The notes beneath the pieces were generated by a model. The model ran no database searches. It was not told the origin of the DNA and saw nothing but the letters and a program-made list of their open reading frames with translations. From positions 8,173 to 50,852 of the forward strand of contig PMIW01000235.1 in the NCBI GenBank assembly GCA_003158365.1: a stretch of DNA of 42,680 nucleotides, in the 5' to 3' direction. Each line of letters begins with the position of its first letter. The stretch's first letter is position 1. The translations under genes were made by a program, and so were the position numbers. Below, piece by piece: positions 9,944 to 18,794 of this stretch. This stretch comes from Ignavibacteriota bacterium (GTDB lineage: Bacteria > Bacteroidota > Ignavibacteria > Tepidaquicellales > Tepidaquicellaceae).

Positions 9944-11056
9944 ATGGATTTAATATATATCGGAAGATATTGCAAAGATGAAATATTGAAGGGACCCGAA
10001 AAGGTCGCTAAAAGAATATTTAATAATTACACCGTAAATCATAAGTCTTTATTTATTGAATATTATTTTGACGGGAAAAAATACGGAATATTGAAAAAAT
10101 TATTTGGTAAAGAAACTGTTGAAACCATTAATGGAAGCGATGTTTGCAGAATGGGTATATTTTCTCTGTTTTTTGCACTTTTTAAGCTAAAACCAAAGAT
10201 AATACATCTTATTACATTTGAAAGATTTGCATTTGCCGCATATTTTTATAAAATGTTTTTTAAAACAAAAATAATTTACAGCCTGCACGGACTGATTGTT
10301 CACGAGAATAAATTTTTCAGGAAAGTAAACCGGTTTTTTAATTTAAAAGATAAAATTGCTGAAAGAATATTTGTAAAATATTCTAATGCGCTCATTTTGC
10401 TGTCAGGAAATTTCGGAAAATTACTTGAGAATTATTACACGGTTAATGATTCAAGGATAAGATATATAAAAAACGGTATAGACCCTGAATTTGCAGAAGC
10501 CGGAAAATTAAGAAAACCCTGTAAGAATAATCAGTTAAAAATTGTTTATATAGCAGATACAGACAGAAAAGAAAAAGGCTTCTCTTTTCTGAAGGATGCA
10601 CTGGAAACGATAAATATTGATATAGAGCTATACATTATTGATAAAAGCGAGCCCGTTCAAAATGAATTATTTATTAATAAACGCATAAAAACGTTTTATG
10701 TCGGGAAAATGAAGCCGGATGAACTTGCAGGGTATTTAACAGATAAAGATGTATTTATTTCATCGGGCAGCTATGAGCCCTTCAGCATAACAACCGTGGA
10801 ATGCATGGCCGCCGGCGTGATTCCCGTTGTTACAAAAGAAACCGGCGCATCTGAATCAATTGAACAAGGTAGAAACGGCTTTGTGTTTGACTACGGAGAT
10901 TGCGGAAAATTAAAGAGTATTTTAATTGAACTGAATAATGATAACGAATTAAAAGAAAATGTATCTGCAAGAGCTAAATACATTTATAATATTTTAAACT
11001 GGGATAAAATAACCGGGGATTATATTAACATTTATAAGTCATTGCAGCAAAAATAA
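9944..11056 (+). CDS. GT4-like glycosyltransferase
   Basis: IYSLHGLIVHE, RYIKNGIDPEFAEAG, KIVYIADTDRKEKGFSFL, VFISSGSYEPFSITTVECMAAGVIPVVTKETGASESI. Confidence 0.88.
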   Translation: MDLIYIGRYCKDEILKGPEKVAKRIFNNYTVNHKSLFIEYYFDGKKYGILKKLFGKETVETINGSDVCRMGIFSLFFALFKLKPKIIHLITFERFAFAAYFYKMFFKTKIIYSLHGLIVHENKFFRKVNRFFNLKDKIAERIFVKYSNALILLSGNFGKLLENYYTVNDSRIRYIKNGIDPEFAEAGKLRKPCKNNQLKIVYIADTDRKEKGFSFLKDALETINIDIELYIIDKSEPVQNELFINKRIKTFYVGKMKPDELAGYLTDKDVFISSGSYEPFSITTVECMAAGVIPVVTKETGASESIEQGRNGFVFDYGDCGKLKSILIELNNDNELKENVSARAKYIYNILNWDKITGDYINIYKSLQQK

Positions 11057-11057
11057 T

Positions 11058-12023
11058 ATGCCTGAAAATTTGATTTCAATAATAATGCCAATTAAGAATG
11101 CGGAAAAATATATCCGTGATTCTATACAGAGCATATTAAACCAGACATATAAAAATTTTGAATTTATAATTATAGATGATGGCTCGACTGACGGTTCTCA
11201 AAAAATAATCGAATCAATAAAAGATGACAGGATTAAATTTTATAAAAAAGAAAGTGCAGGATTAATTGAACAGCTTAATTTCGGACTTGGCGAAGCAAAA
11301 GGTGAATTCGTAGCAAGGATGGACGCAGACGATACTGTAAGTCCGGAAAAACTTGAAATGCAGATTAATTATTTGCTGAATAATAAAGATATTCAGCTTG
11401 TCGGAACAAATTTTACTTTTATTGATGAGAACGGAAAATCAATTATGCCTAAAAAACTTCCCGAAGAACACAGGGATATTGAATTTATGATGCCGTTTAT
11501 AGATTCTGTTTTGCATTCTTCAATATTGACATATAAGAGTGTACTTATCGATTCCGGAGGATATGATAAAGAATATTATTCTGCGGAAGATGATGAACTG
11601 TTTTTGAGGTTGCTTTCTCTCGGATATAAAATGCATAATATTCAAAGGTCGCTTTATAGATACAGGCTGGTTGAGCGTCCGTCCGAATATTACGATATGC
11701 AAAAAATCAATTACTATAAATGCAGCATAAAATATCTTGATAATCATTACACTGAAAAAACAGGTGAGTATTACCTGAGGATGGGGCTGCTGGAATATTA
11801 CAGGGGTAGTATTAATAAATCAAGGGAACATCTCCTGAAATCACTTAAGTATAAGGGTATAAAAAGGAAATATTTTTTCCGTTATATTCCTGTCACTTTT
11901 TTGGGTGATAAAATCGTGAATTTCCTGAGAAAGAAAAAAATTTCTTCAAAGGTTAATTCCTATTTTAATAAAAAATTCAAATACGATACTTATAATATTT
12001 CGGGTTCGGATGTGAAAAAATGA
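11058..12023 (+). CDS. GT2 family glycosyltransferase
   Basis: LISIIMPIKNAEKYIRDSIQSILNQTYKNFEFIIIDDGSTDGS, GEFVARMDADDTVSPEKLEMQ. Confidence 0.93.
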   Translation: MPENLISIIMPIKNAEKYIRDSIQSILNQTYKNFEFIIIDDGSTDGSQKIIESIKDDRIKFYKKESAGLIEQLNFGLGEAKGEFVARMDADDTVSPEKLEMQINYLLNNKDIQLVGTNFTFIDENGKSIMPKKLPEEHRDIEFMMPFIDSVLHSSILTYKSVLIDSGGYDKEYYSAEDDELFLRLLSLGYKMHNIQRSLYRYRLVERPSEYYDMQKINYYKCSIKYLDNHYTEKTGEYYLRMGLLEYYRGSINKSREHLLKSLKYKGIKRKYFFRYIPVTFLGDKIVNFLRKKKISSKVNSYFNKKFKYDTYNISGSDVKK

Positions 12024-13126
12024 TTTCAAATGTGAAAAATATTATTTCCCTGCTTATTTTCTTTTTCCTGAAATTGTTTTTCGGAAAAAGAAACAATCCC
12101 GAATTTAAAAACATATTGTTTTTTAACTCCGAAAAAATAGGGGACCTTGTAGTTTCTTCCATGATACTTGAAAATGATTCGGTTTTTCCCGATGATACCG
12201 GTGTTTATTTCCTGATAAAGAAAAAATTCTTCACGCTTTTTGAAAATTATAAGGGAAAAATAAAAATCCTAAAATATAATTATGAATTATATAAATGGTT
12301 TTTACCATACCGGTTTAAACTACTGGGAAGTATAAGAAAATTAAGATTAAATAAACTATATAATCTTACACCGGCAAGGGGAATGCTGAATGACGAAATA
12401 TCCCTGTTAAGCGGAGCAAATAATATATATGCAGTGAGTGGTGACAGGAAATACTTAAAAAGAGTTGCGGGCAATATTACTGATAAGGGCTATACGGAAA
12501 TTATGTTTAATAATATTAAGAACGAATATGAAAAGCATAAGGAATTATTGAAAGTATTTTCAGGCGGAAAAGAAATATTGTTAGATAACAATAAAACATT
12601 TATTGTGCAGGGAGACAATGTACTTATTAATAAAGATTTAGTACAGAAAGATGAATATATCGTTGTGTCACCGCTTTCCACGGAATTGGACAGAACATGG
12701 GGAGTGGAAAATTTTACCCGCCTGAGCACCGAATTGGCAGAGAAATATAAAATTGTTTTAATTGGTTCTCCGAAGGAGAAAACTCTGCTAGAAGAAATAA
12801 GAAATGGAAACGTAAATATAATTATAGATACATCACCACTGAATAAATTGCCCGGAATAATTAATCACTGCAGGCTATTTATCGGCGGGGATTCCGGACT
12901 GACACACATTGCTTTGAAGCTCGGAAAGCCGCTGCTCGCTGTACTTGACGGCGGATATTTCAACAGGTATTTCCCTTATAAAACCGAAGACAGTAAAAAC
13001 AATTATATTTTTAACCTGATGGATTGCTTTGAATGCGGTTTCGACTGCATATATGATAAAAAATATTGCCTGCTGAATATTACGTACGAAAGCGTATTAA
13101 ATAAAGTAAATGAAATATTAAAATAA
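12020..13126 (+). CDS. GT9 (heptosyltransferase-like) family glycosyltransferase
   Basis: NILFFNSEKIGDLVVSSMIL; C-terminal half VVSPLSTELDRTWGVENFTRLSTELAEKYKIVLIGSPKE, CRLFIGGDSGLTHIALKLGKPLLAVL. Confidence 0.88.
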   Translation: MISNVKNIISLLIFFFLKLFFGKRNNPEFKNILFFNSEKIGDLVVSSMILENDSVFPDDTGVYFLIKKKFFTLFENYKGKIKILKYNYELYKWFLPYRFKLLGSIRKLRLNKLYNLTPARGMLNDEISLLSGANNIYAVSGDRKYLKRVAGNITDKGYTEIMFNNIKNEYEKHKELLKVFSGGKEILLDNNKTFIVQGDNVLINKDLVQKDEYIVVSPLSTELDRTWGVENFTRLSTELAEKYKIVLIGSPKEKTLLEEIRNGNVNIIIDTSPLNKLPGIINHCRLFIGGDSGLTHIALKLGKPLLAVLDGGYFNRYFPYKTEDSKNNYIFNLMDCFECGFDCIYDKKYCLLNITYESVLNKVNEILK

Positions 13127-13130
13127 TAAT

Positions 13131-13853
13131 TTGATTTTTTTAAGTATAATAATACCGGTTTACAATAATTCGGATGTACTGAAATATAATCTTCCATATC
13201 TCGCAGGTTATCTTTCAAAAAAAGATTATGATTATGAAATTATTATTGTTGATGACGGAAGTTCTAATGGAAGCGAAGTTAAAAATATTTCCGATAATTT
13301 CAACTGCAGATATATTGTAAATGGAAAAAACTTCGGTAAGGGTTATTCAATAAAACAAGGAATGCTTAATTCGGATGGAAAGTACAGAGTCTTTACCGAT
13401 GCGGATATTCCCTATGAAATCGAAGACCTTGAAAAAATCATTGAGACTCTTGATAAGGAAAAATATGACATGGTTATCGGTGACAGGACACTGAATGCCT
13501 CTTCATATTTTAAGGATGTTTCAATTCTGCGTTCTTTCGGAAGCAAGTTTTTTTCACTCATTATCGGTGGAATTACTTCGGGGAATTTCAGCGATACGCA
13601 GTGCGGCTTAAAGGGTTTCACTGCTGAAACAGCTGTTGATTTATTTAACAGGACTAAAATAAACGGTTTTGCGATTGATGTTGAGCTGATATATCTCGCT
13701 TTTAAAAGAAATTATAAAATCGGTAAGATTCCCGTAAAGCTGAGAAAGCAGGGGGTTAGCACGGTGATGATTTTTAAACACGGTATATTAATGCTTTTTG
13801 ATTTATTTAAAATTAAATATTATCAACTAAGTAAAAAATATGAAAAAAAATAA
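13131..13853 (+). CDS. GT2 polyprenyl/dolichyl-phosphate sugar synthase-like glycosyltransferase
   Basis: LSIIIPVYNNSDVLKYNLPYLAGYL, YEIIIVDDGSSNGS, NFGKGYSIKQGMLNSDGKYRVFTDADIPYEIEDLEKII, DTQCGLKGF. TTG start. Confidence 0.87.
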   Translation: MIFLSIIIPVYNNSDVLKYNLPYLAGYLSKKDYDYEIIIVDDGSSNGSEVKNISDNFNCRYIVNGKNFGKGYSIKQGMLNSDGKYRVFTDADIPYEIEDLEKIIETLDKEKYDMVIGDRTLNASSYFKDVSILRSFGSKFFSLIIGGITSGNFSDTQCGLKGFTAETAVDLFNRTKINGFAIDVELIYLAFKRNYKIGKIPVKLRKQGVSTVMIFKHGILMLFDLFKIKYYQLSKKYEKK

Positions 13854-15456
13854 ATTCTATATTTATTCGTTTCTATTGTTTGCAATTTTTATAATTGCAG
13901 TTTCTTCGTTGGGAATATTCAAAACAGGTATCCTGTCGGATACTTTCGGAGATGCTTACACTGCCGTGAATTCAACTTTCTCCGACAAGTTAACGAATAA
14001 CCTGCAATATATTGACCGGTACAGGTACAGGCCTGTTCTTTTTCTGACTTTAAAGGGTATCGTGAATATTCAGAAATCTCTTGGAATATCTTATGATAAT
14101 TTTGTTTTTTATAAATTAATTAATCTGTTCTTATATATCTTGTTCGCCTTCATAGCAGGGATTATAATTTTCAGAATCTCAAAAGACATTATTTTGTCTG
14201 TATTTTCCGAAGCTGTGATTTTATTTTATCCTAACAACCTTCATAATTTATGCTGGTCTGCTGCTTATTTCGAAATATTGTGCGGAATATTTTTTCTTTT
14301 TTCATTTTTATATACATTGAAATACATAGCAGATAAAAAAACAATACTTCTGATAATATCGCTTGTATCATTTGCCTTTGCTTTGCTGACAAAGGAAATG
14401 GCAGTATCTTTTCCGTTTATATGTATATTACTGGTTTATATAATTTACGGGAAAGAAACCGTAGTAAAAAATAAAAATGTATTTATTCTGCAATTTGCGG
14501 TTTTACTGATATATTTTGTCTCGAAAATGTTTTTAATCAGAAGCATACCCGTGTTTTTGGGTAAATTTTTTCAGGGTGAATTCTGGGCAAATTCAGCACA
14601 AATAATTTTTAAAGGAATTATAGCATCGCTGATTCCGTATGATTTTTCCGTATTGAGAAATGAGCTGAAAGAGTATAATATCCTGGTCTTAATATATCTT
14701 ATTTTTACTGCTGTCTTTGTCGTGTTTTCAGTTATAGAGTTTGTAAAACAAAAGCAGGTAAAAAATATTTTATTTCTAATACTTGTATTTCTTTTTTCTC
14801 TGTCTCCGTTGATTTATGCAGGATATTTGCGTCCCCAGCTTATATTAATAACCTTTACAGTTATGATTGTCGGGACAATATGCACTGTGAAATTAAATTC
14901 GAAAATGATTCTGTACAGTTTGATGTTCATATTTGAAATCTGGCTTTTTCTGGATTATGGAGTAATCGACGGCTGGAAAACAGCATACGCAGAGGGAAAT
15001 GCGAGAATGGGAAATGTGATTAAAACCGACTTCAATTCTTCAAAGAAAAATATTATAATCGGTAATCCCGCAAGAATGCAGCAGTATTTTATGTACGATA
15101 ATATTATGTTCCCGTATAATTACTTTAAATATCATAGTTTTGTTATTAAGGATACAATTTTGGATTTGGTAAGAACTGTTTCACTTGATAAGAACTCATT
15201 AATTTCTGATATAATAGTAAATAAAACAGGTGAAAAGGAATATGAATTAATCTGTACGGGAAAAACACAATTCTTTTATCTTGACGGTGACGAAAAAGAA
15301 ATAAAAAATAATAACGGAATTAAAAATGATTTTATGTCTGTGCAATATCTTGAATTTAATAATTTAGGTAAACCCGTAATGGTATTGCTGAAAATATTAT
15401 CCGGTAACTGCGATTTCTATATTTTCCGTGGAAATAATCTGGTAAAACTAGATTGA
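13840..15456 (+). CDS. Polytopic membrane protein, putative GT-C fold glycosyltransferase
   Basis: About 10+ TM segments; early loop FGDAYTAVNSTFSDKLTNNLQYIDRYRYRPVLF resembling GT-C first-loop D..YRP motifs; co-directional with a polyprenyl-P GT. Confidence 0.6.
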   Translation: MKKNKFYIYSFLLFAIFIIAVSSLGIFKTGILSDTFGDAYTAVNSTFSDKLTNNLQYIDRYRYRPVLFLTLKGIVNIQKSLGISYDNFVFYKLINLFLYILFAFIAGIIIFRISKDIILSVFSEAVILFYPNNLHNLCWSAAYFEILCGIFFLFSFLYTLKYIADKKTILLIISLVSFAFALLTKEMAVSFPFICILLVYIIYGKETVVKNKNVFILQFAVLLIYFVSKMFLIRSIPVFLGKFFQGEFWANSAQIIFKGIIASLIPYDFSVLRNELKEYNILVLIYLIFTAVFVVFSVIEFVKQKQVKNILFLILVFLFSLSPLIYAGYLRPQLILITFTVMIVGTICTVKLNSKMILYSLMFIFEIWLFLDYGVIDGWKTAYAEGNARMGNVIKTDFNSSKKNIIIGNPARMQQYFMYDNIMFPYNYFKYHSFVIKDTILDLVRTVSLDKNSLISDIIVNKTGEKEYELICTGKTQFFYLDGDEKEIKNNNGIKNDFMSVQYLEFNNLGKPVMVLLKILSGNCDFYIFRGNNLVKLD

Positions 15457-16499
15457 ACATATTACACTTACATACAGGTCTGAATTTAACGGACGGAATT
15501 TCGAAAACCATTTATTTGATTGCGGGAAATAAGTCCGAAAAAAATAAGCATTTCGTAATTGCACTAGATGGTGATGCGGAAAGCAAGTTTACTGAAGCGG
15601 GTATAACGGTAAATTTTCTGAATCTTAAAAAGGATTATTTACCCGGAGTGATAAAATCCGTTAAAAACTATATCAGGGAAAATGACATCCGGATTCTTCA
15701 TTCGCATCACAGGTATTTTGACCTGATTTCTTACCTAGTTTCTTTTTCCTGCAAAGTAAAAAGAATAACATCCGTGCAGAGTTTTGTTTACGGGAAGAAA
15801 TTTTTCAGTTATAAATCACCCCTGCTGCTTGCAGCAGGGGAATCGGTGAAAAAACATTTAATTGAATATTTCGGAGTAAATGAAAATAGAATTAAGGTAT
15901 TTAATAATTTTATCGATGCAGAAGAAATTCCAAAAAACGATAATTCGGAAAATCTTAAGGCTAAGCTTAAAATCCCTCAAAATGCCTACCTGATTGGATA
16001 TATAGGCAGGTTCTCCGTTAAAGAAAAAGGAATAGATATACTTATAAATGCTTTCAAGTCATTCAATGAAAAACATCCTGATGCTTATTTACTGATGATT
16101 GGGGGCGGTGATGATATAAAATATTTTTCAAACCTTCCTGAGAATGTAATTATTCTGAGTTCGCAAAAAAACATTTTTGATTTTTACAGGATATTCTATT
16201 GCCTCGTCCTTCCTTCGAGAGTTGACCCGTTTCCGCTCACAGTTCTTGAAGCGGGAATGATGGAAGTTCCATTTATAGGCTCGGATGTAAACGGAATATC
16301 CGAAATTATTGAAGATGGAAAAGACGGTCTTTTATTCGAAAAAGAAAATATAAGTATGCTTTTGCAAAAGATGGAAAAATATTATAATGAAAAAGAATTC
16401 GCAAAAACATGTGCGCAAAATTTATATAAAAAGGTAGTGAGCAAATATAACGTAAAATCCGCTCTGGAAATTCTAAACAAAATATACGAAGAACTTTAG
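15453..16499 (+). CDS. GT4 family glycosyltransferase
   Basis: ILHLHTGLNLTDGISKTIYLIA, RILHSHHRYFDL, IGYIGRFSVKEKGIDILINAF, VLPSRVDPFPLTVLEAGMMEVPFIGSDVNGISEII. TTG start overlapping the previous stop. Confidence 0.9.
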   Translation: MNILHLHTGLNLTDGISKTIYLIAGNKSEKNKHFVIALDGDAESKFTEAGITVNFLNLKKDYLPGVIKSVKNYIRENDIRILHSHHRYFDLISYLVSFSCKVKRITSVQSFVYGKKFFSYKSPLLLAAGESVKKHLIEYFGVNENRIKVFNNFIDAEEIPKNDNSENLKAKLKIPQNAYLIGYIGRFSVKEKGIDILINAFKSFNEKHPDAYLLMIGGGDDIKYFSNLPENVIILSSQKNIFDFYRIFYCLVLPSRVDPFPLTVLEAGMMEVPFIGSDVNGISEIIEDGKDGLLFEKENISMLLQKMEKYYNEKEFAKTCAQNLYKKVVSKYNVKSALEILNKIYEEL

Positions 16500-16500
16500 C

Positions 16501-18018
16501 GTGAATATGAGAAAATATGTATATATATTTTTTTTTCTTGCCGCATTATGCGCTTTCTTACTGCCGTTTCAGTTCCTGCTTAACTTTGCCCATGATGACT
16601 CATTTTTTTATATAAAGACTGCAGGTAATTTTGCAAAAGGCCTGGGCTCTACATTCGACGGGATAAATCTCACGGACGGTTATCATCCGTTGTATTTTAT
16701 TTCACTGGTTCTGCTTTTCTTTATTCCCGAATTTCTGTTCAGAACGTCACCTGAATTTTTATACAGGCTTGTAGTATTGTATCATCTTATACTGATATTC
16801 GGGATTCAGTATTTTGTTTTCAGGTCTCTGAAAAATATATTTAAAAAAGAAACAAATAATATTTATGTTTTAATTTTACCTGTTCTTTTTTCGTCGTTTA
16901 TTTTTATAAGGGATTTCGGTCTGGAAAGCCATCTTGCCTGTCTTCTCGTGTCCGTATTTATATCTGTTAAATCAAAAGAATTAAATACCGGTGAGAATAA
17001 TATTTATTTGAAATCAATAATATTAATTTTATTATTCCTTACGCGGACTGATTATTTATACACTTTCATTCCGTTTGTACTTATTGCTGACTATTATACA
17101 AGTCCCGGTAAGAAGAAATATATTTTATTCTCACTTTCGTTTTTATTTGTAACTGCAGTTTTATATTATTTGGGTAATTATCTTTTTTTTGGACACATAG
17201 ATACTGTATCCGGAAGAATACTGAATAATTTCCCCGATATAATATTTTTAAGCAACATTAATACTTTGCTTACAGACCCCGCTAAATTTTACAACCAGTT
17301 TGCAAAAATAGTAATTGTTTTTGCCGCATTTATTTTTTTTGCTGTGTATTATTTTAGATTTAAGGGTAAGGAAAGCACAATATCAAAGTTTTATTTAATA
17401 ATCCTGAGTCTTGGAGCGGGAAGCATCCTATTTACACTGTTGCACCTGCTGTTCAATAATTACAGCATGCGCGAATGGTATATGACTATGCCTGTTATGC
17501 TTGCAATAATAATGTTATTTTTGGCAATCCGAAAGAATAAATTTGTTTTGAATATTTCACTGATTTTATCATTAATTCTTCTGATTTATGTGTTCTACGG
17601 TTCGAGGATTAAAAATTATAAATATGTTTCCAGTTATGAATATGCTAAAACATTGAATTATCTTGTAAACATAAATGAAAGTATTTACCAGGTTGACTAT
17701 TGCGGCGTGGCGGGATTTTTTTCGGAAAGAAATGTAATAGACGGTGACGGACTGATAAACAGTTTTGAATATCTGGATTGTTTAAAGTCAGGAAGAATAG
17801 ATTCCTACCTGGCAAAGTATAATGTGAAATATTATTCTACTTATTCGACCAATAATTTATTGAAAGACTCGGTTTATACGGATAATAATTTTTCCGATAA
17901 GATAAACGGAAAGGAATTCATTTTTCCGAAATCTTCGCTTGTAACCGAGCAGCCGTTTAACTGGAATCACATTGCGTTTGATTTGACCGGAAAATGGTAT
18001 TTGTTCAAATTAAAATAA
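16501..18018 (+). CDS. Polytopic membrane protein, putative GT-C fold glycosyltransferase
   Basis: LNFAHDDSFFYIKTAGNFAKGLGSTFDGINLTDGYHPLYFISLVLLFF first-loop DD motif typical of GT-C/PMT-like enzymes, followed by many TM segments. GTG start (alternative ATG at 16507). Confidence 0.72.
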   Translation: MNMRKYVYIFFFLAALCAFLLPFQFLLNFAHDDSFFYIKTAGNFAKGLGSTFDGINLTDGYHPLYFISLVLLFFIPEFLFRTSPEFLYRLVVLYHLILIFGIQYFVFRSLKNIFKKETNNIYVLILPVLFSSFIFIRDFGLESHLACLLVSVFISVKSKELNTGENNIYLKSIILILLFLTRTDYLYTFIPFVLIADYYTSPGKKKYILFSLSFLFVTAVLYYLGNYLFFGHIDTVSGRILNNFPDIIFLSNINTLLTDPAKFYNQFAKIVIVFAAFIFFAVYYFRFKGKESTISKFYLIILSLGAGSILFTLLHLLFNNYSMREWYMTMPVMLAIIMLFLAIRKNKFVLNISLILSLILLIYVFYGSRIKNYKYVSSYEYAKTLNYLVNINESIYQVDYCGVAGFFSERNVIDGDGLINSFEYLDCLKSGRIDSYLAKYNVKYYSTYSTNNLLKDSVYTDNNFSDKINGKEFIFPKSSLVTEQPFNWNHIAFDLTGKWYLFKLK

Positions 18019-18036
18019 CACACATTAATTTATTTG

Positions 18037-18780
18037 ATGGAAACCGTAAATATACTTGATGTAAATATACTTAATACATCCTACGACGAGATTTCAACTC
18101 TGGTCGAAACCAAAGTAAATAAAAGGGAGAAATTTTCATTTCATAATGTCAACGCAAGTATTTTGCTGGAGTATTGTAAAAATGATGCTTTTAAGAAAAA
18201 TCTAAAATCATTTTCTGCATTACTTGGTGATGGAATAGGAATTTACTGGGCATCAAGGATATTATACGGCAAAAACGGATTAAAGAAAAGAATTACTGGC
18301 ACGGATTTATACTATTATATCTTAACTCTGGCAGATAAAGACAAATTGAACTGTTTTTTCTTCGGTGGAAGCAGTGATGCGGTAAAGATATTACCCGAAA
18401 CTCTTCAAAAAAAATTCCCAAACTTACGTATTTCAGGAATATTACCCCGTGAAACTGAATTCAGCGCTGAAACCCTCGAAACAATAAAAAATTCTAATTC
18501 CGATATTTTATTTATAGGGCTTGGAACACCTCTTCAGGAAGAATGGATTGCCTCACACTTTGACTCGGTTGATATTCCCGTTCAAATTGCAATTGGGAGC
18601 GGTATTGAGTTTATTTCAGGTGTAAAAAAAAGGGCGCCTGAATTTTTCCGAAATTACGGGCTGGAATGGCTTTACAGGGTGTACCTTGAACCTGAAAGAC
18701 TATGGAAAAGATACGTTTTTGGTATTCCTATTTTTATGTTTAAAATCATTGTATTAAAAGTTAAATTACTTCTTAAATAG
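18037..18780 (+). CDS. WecG/TagA/CpsF (GT26) family glycosyltransferase
   Basis: FSFHNVNASILLEYCKND, ALLGDGIGIYWASRILYGKNGLKKRITGTDLYYYIL, FFFGGSSDAVKILPETLQKKFPNL, DILFIGLGTPLQEEWIASH, PEFFRNYGLEWLYRVYLEPERLWKRY. ORF track starts at TTG 18034; the adjacent ATG at 18037 is the likelier start. Confidence 0.95.
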   Translation: METVNILDVNILNTSYDEISTLVETKVNKREKFSFHNVNASILLEYCKNDAFKKNLKSFSALLGDGIGIYWASRILYGKNGLKKRITGTDLYYYILTLADKDKLNCFFFGGSSDAVKILPETLQKKFPNLRISGILPRETEFSAETLETIKNSNSDILFIGLGTPLQEEWIASHFDSVDIPVQIAIGSGIEFISGVKKRAPEFFRNYGLEWLYRVYLEPERLWKRYVFGIPIFMFKIIVLKVKLLLK

Positions 18781-18794
18781 TTCAAAAAATAATA

